Origin: Doryteuthis pealeii
Lineage: Eukaryota; Mollusca; Cephalopoda; Myopsida; Loliginidae
NCBI GenBank assembly: GCA_023376005.1
Contig: CM042145.1
Location: 100,419,359-100,483,358, forward strand
Reading direction: 5' to 3'
Length of the DNA: 64,000 nt
Shown here: piece after piece, positions 60,830-64,000 of the stretch
How positions within the stretch are numbered: the stretch's first letter is position 1
Layout: each line of letters starts with the position of its first letter
Position numbers and translations under genes: made by a program
Notes under the pieces: model-generated
Databases searched by the model: none
Told to the model about the DNA's origin: nothing
The model's input: only the letters and a program-made list of their open reading frames with translations

Positions 60830-61215
60830 TTTTAACCGGTGTGCCATGGCACACTAGTGTCCTGTGAAGCTTCTGTGGGTGTGCCAAGGCACACTAGTGT
60901 ACCGTGAAGCTTCTGTGGGTGTGCCATGAGTGTTGAGGATGGTTGATTATCATCTTATATCTTTATTCTATTACTTTAATATTTTTTTGTTTTAATTTAA
61001 TACTTTAATATCTATTGTTTGCCATGATTAAAAATATACCTTTAGAAATAAAATTATGTTGTTTTCTTTTATACTTGTAGCACATTTTCACTATTCCTTT
61101 TCTTTTAAAATCTAAATGTTAAAATAATTATATGTTTATATACTGATGGTGTACTTCGATCAATTTATTGCCCAGCTCACTGTGCCGTGAGATGAAAAAG
61201 GTTGAAAAACTCTGA
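60830..61215 (+). mobile_element. hAT-like element
   Basis: Left end CAGAGACTTTTAACCGGTGT, right end AAGGTTGAAAAACTCTG are inverted. The block GTGCCAAGGCACACTAGTGT is tandemly repeated inside. Flanks ACATAGAG and ACAGAGTC do not match, so the exact edges are open. Confidence 0.5.
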
Positions 61216-61434
61216 CAGAGTCAAAGGTTCTATGCCTGTTAGGGTAAAGGTTTTTTAAAGTTTTTTTTAAATAAAATTGTGTCTGCAAAACTACTACTTC
61301 TTCTCACCTCAACTAAGTTTGTGAGTAGTCTGCTTTGTAACATGATAAAAGGTACCATTTCTTTTTTTTTTTTTTTACTAATGGGGATAACTAATTTGCA
61401 TACTTTACTTTAAAAATATATTTTCTTATACATT

Positions 61435-61830
61435 TTTGTTATGTTTTTACATACAAATAAAATACGGAGCATTGAATGAAAATGTAAGACTAGGTTGTTG
61501 GAAATTAACAAGGTTTTATTTAACACAGGGTAGAGAATGCTTCTACCCTAAAAGTGACAACTAGCTCAACCCTGTTGTACGTGAGCCCTGACCACATGAA
61601 TCCAAATCCAAAAGTGTAAATGGTGGAAATTAAACCACTTCTAAAAGGCTCTTATGTTTTTACATGCAAATAAATACAGAGCATTGAATGAAAATGCAAG
61701 ACTAGGGTGTTGGAAATTAACAAGGTTTTATATAACAAAGAATAAAGAAATGCTTCTAGCCTAAAAGTGACTTAAGAGCTCACACGTGTGTGTGGCCAAT
61801 CCAAAAGTGTCATAGTGGAAACAAAAAGAT
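61435..61830 (+). repeat. Tandem duplication, about 215-bp period
   Basis: GAGCATTGAATGAAAATG and GGAAATTAACAAGGTTTTAT recur in both units, with diverged ends. Confidence 0.82.
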
Positions 61831-62044
61831 GGGCAATTATCTGTTTAAATTTCTACAATTATTATTTACATTATTTACACATCTTATACTCCTGTCCTTA
61901 TCTTAATTGTTTATATTCACAACATCAATGCTTAGAGGTTAGGGAATTGCATTCATTGTTCATTCATATTTATATTTTTTGTGTAATTGTTTCTTAAGTG
62001 TATTTTCTATTTTCATTCTTTGCACACAGTCCTATCGAATATGA

Positions 62045-62210
62045 ATGATTTTTAAACAGATCTATTTGACCCATAGATGGAACCCTAACAGGTACTACTA
62101 CCACTCCAGGTTAGAGGAACCTGGGTGTAATGGCAATGAAGGGGTACTCTACACTCCCTAGATCTGGAACCTGACAATTTAGTGTCATATCCAGGGAACC
62201 CCTTTTTTAA
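62045..62210 (+). repeat. Family D repeat fragment
   Basis: GACCCATAGATGGAACCCTA and GGCAATGAAGGGGTACTC. Confidence 0.65.
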
Positions 62211-62227
62211 TAATTTTTTTAGTAAAT

Positions 62228-62462
62228 TTGGTGGAGTTGCCTGTTGTTTGTATCAGCTGGACAGCGAGGGAGTCTATTCCTTTTCATTAGTGCTAAACCA
62301 GGGAGTTTGGTTTTTGCATTAGAGGTGGAGCGCCACACCTACCATTAGTTCTCCATTTTACCATACAGATCCAAGCTGAGCTACTCATGCGCTGAGTTGG
62401 CAAAGGCCGGTATTGAACCTGGAACCTTGCAATTCCTAAAGGGAAGCTCTACCTACTGAACT
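62228..62462 (-). repeat. SINE family A
   Basis: Minus strand; GGTGGAGTTGCCTGTTGTTT tail, TATTGAACCTGGAACC B-box complement; head decayed. Confidence 0.78.
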
Positions 62463-62524
62463 TAAAATTTCTTAATATTCTGACTTTTATAGAAACTTTA
62501 TTTGGCAAAGATCATTTTCATCAT

Positions 62525-62590
62525 TGGTTGGTTGGTTGGTTGGTTGGTTGGTTTTATATCATGACAGCCGTTTGGGGTTTTCAATGCTGA
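62525..62590 (+). repeat. GGTT microsatellite at a family D head
   Basis: About seven TTGG units, then TTTTATATCATGACAGCCGT. The element's natural TTGGTTGG head seems to have expanded. Confidence 0.8.
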
Positions 62591-62667
62591 AGTCATTTTT
62601 TTTTTTAAAGCAATTATATTGTTTCAAGTAAATAACAATCATTTGTAAACAACTACAGCTTCAAGTA

Positions 62668-62799
62668 ACATCAGTTCCCCACTTTACCGCACAAATCCAA
62701 GCTATGCTACTCATGCGCTGAGTTGGTGAGGGTCGATATCGAATCCAGAACTTTGTGATTCCTAGGTGGATGCTCTACTGACTGAGCTAAACCGGCCTT
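62668..62799 (-). repeat. SINE family A, 5' half
   Basis: Minus strand head GGCCGGTTTAGCTCAGTCAG at 62799 through B box to GGTAAAGTGGGGAACTG. Confidence 0.83.
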
Positions 62800-63654
62800 T
62801 TTTTTAATATATTATTGTACAGTTCTAAAGAAATCTACAGAATTCTGAATTACTTTCCTTCTCTTTTGCACCCAGATGTTCTCTTGTTCTTAAAAGTTAC
62901 TCAATTAAAAGAAACAGTCGACGGCGGTAAAGTTGCAAATGAGATATTTCACTCATTAAATGGAACGTAAGTAGTTCCTATCTGATCAGTACAGAAATTT
63001 AAGTGTAGGCAAGAGCAAAAAAAAAAAAAAACAACAAAAAAAAAAAACAAACTATTGTCTTGCATGTCCTCTCTTATCAGTCAAAGCAGATGTCAATACA
63101 AATGTATTTTTAGACAGATAATAACACAAGATCTTTCTCTCATTACACAGTAAAAAAAAAAAAAAAAAAACAAACTTTCTTTTACTACCTATTCTGTTTA
63201 GAAATTGGTTTGACAAAGCATGTACAACACAACACAAAGTAACATCAAGGGAATATCAATAATAATTTTTTTTTAAACAAACAATGATAACATTATGTAG
63301 CAAACTTTTTACTTTTTCCTGGGCAGGCTAAAGGTAGCCCATTCATTTTGTAATGTAGTGTAAAATATGGAAATTACCTATTTCTATCTCCAAACTTTGC
63401 TTTTGTCACCTGGGTAATGACATTTTTAAATTTATCCATTTATTAGAATACTCCATGTAGATTCAGTGCTGTACTAATAGAGAATTTTTTAGAACATTTT
63501 TGTTTATTTTTCTATAACTTCTATAATTCTGCTGGGTGATCCCATTCCTTGAGTCCTGATTGGCTGGTCTCGGCATGGATATGGTGCTAGATAAATATTT
63601 ATCATTCTGCATTATGCTCCCGGCAATGCAGGGACTGTATTAAGATACAGCTTG

Positions 63655-64000
63655 CTTCCTTGTCTGCTGACTTGAGATGGTGTTCTTGGGGGTCCAACTC
63701 AACTTTTTTTCCCCTTCAAACTCGTTGATTTGATGACAAAAAGCTCAATTTAATCTCACCTAACCACAGCACTTTCTCCCAACCCTCCTCAGGTGCTCAA
63801 TTGCAAACTTCAGATGGGCCTGTCCATAGGGGGATCTTGTGGGCACTACATGATTTCAGTCCATTACGAAATCATGTTTGGAGGAGAAAAAAAATTGACT
63901 TGTATCCCAAGAACACCATCCCAACCATTAAGCATGGTGGTGGAAACATTATGCTTTGGGTCTGTTTCTTTGCTAAGGGGACAAGACAACTACATCATGT
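63655..64000. pseudogene. Tc1-like transposase fragments in inverted arrangement
   Basis: Plus strand 63870-64000 reads [20 protein letters not shown], a Tc1-family core motif (TIKHGGGS-M-WGCF), running off the right edge. Minus strand 63660-63800 carries the same region upstream ([12 protein letters not shown]) and a diverged PKNT motif. The two share GGAGAAAAAAA...CCAAGAACACCATC in opposite orientation. Confidence 0.72.

Noticed and set aside
55826..64000. Possible signal-peptide or prodomain exon of the hexosaminidase
   Set aside because: No minus-strand segment with a hydrophobic leader or the prodomain pattern, ending in the required phase (one leftover base), could be recognised.

Overview
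The window is 64 kb of AT-rich, intron- and transposon-dense animal DNA. Two intron-rich protein genes, a dense population of tRNA-derived SINEs, short Helitron-like elements and LINE remnants with mollusc-like protein motifs suggest a lophotrochozoan, most likely a gastropod mollusc. That placement is inference from style; no species marker was seen. There is no bacterial gene, rRNA or CRISPR array.

Genes. Both recognised genes lie on the minus strand and were rebuilt exon by exon with matching splice phases. (1) An EXD3/mut-7/Nibbler-type 3'-5' exonuclease occupies about 19.46 kb down to 3.07 kb: ten coding exons and 350 codons. Its start codon has an in-frame stop upstream, and the last part of the exonuclease domain runs off the left edge. 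A CpG-rich stretch with an NRF-1-type palindrome near 22.3 kb is the likely promoter. (2) A lysosomal beta-hexosaminidase (HEXA/HEXB, GH20) occupies 55.8 kb down to 31.6 kb: eleven exons and 408 codons to a TAG stop. The signal peptide and first exon(s) were not found to the right. Each gene contains one GC-AG intron, required by the reading frame.

Layout. 1-3 kb: hAT-type ends and simple repeats. 3-22.4 kb: exonuclease gene, its introns packed with repeats. 22.4-31.5 kb: intergenic, with LINE tails, SINEs, a polypurine block and a Helitron-like copy. 31.6-55.8 kb: hexosaminidase gene, with introns holding Helitron-like, SINE, mariner, foldback and microsatellite sequence. 55.8-64 kb: degenerate repeats, two LINE 3' ends and Tc1 fragments in inverted arrangement. 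The two genes have no evident functional link.

Most notable structure: two families of short Helitron-like elements (5' TC, 3' hairpin then CTAG), one nested in the other; a foldback element with arms near 200 bp, flanked in both copies by perfect 8-bp target duplications; a repeated lysine-rich mini-ORF cassette beside a tRNA-SINE with a hammerhead-like core; three tandem tRNA-like units; and serial duplication of part of a hexosaminidase exon. All readings were made by eye, so edges of repeats are approximate unless a terminal motif is stated.
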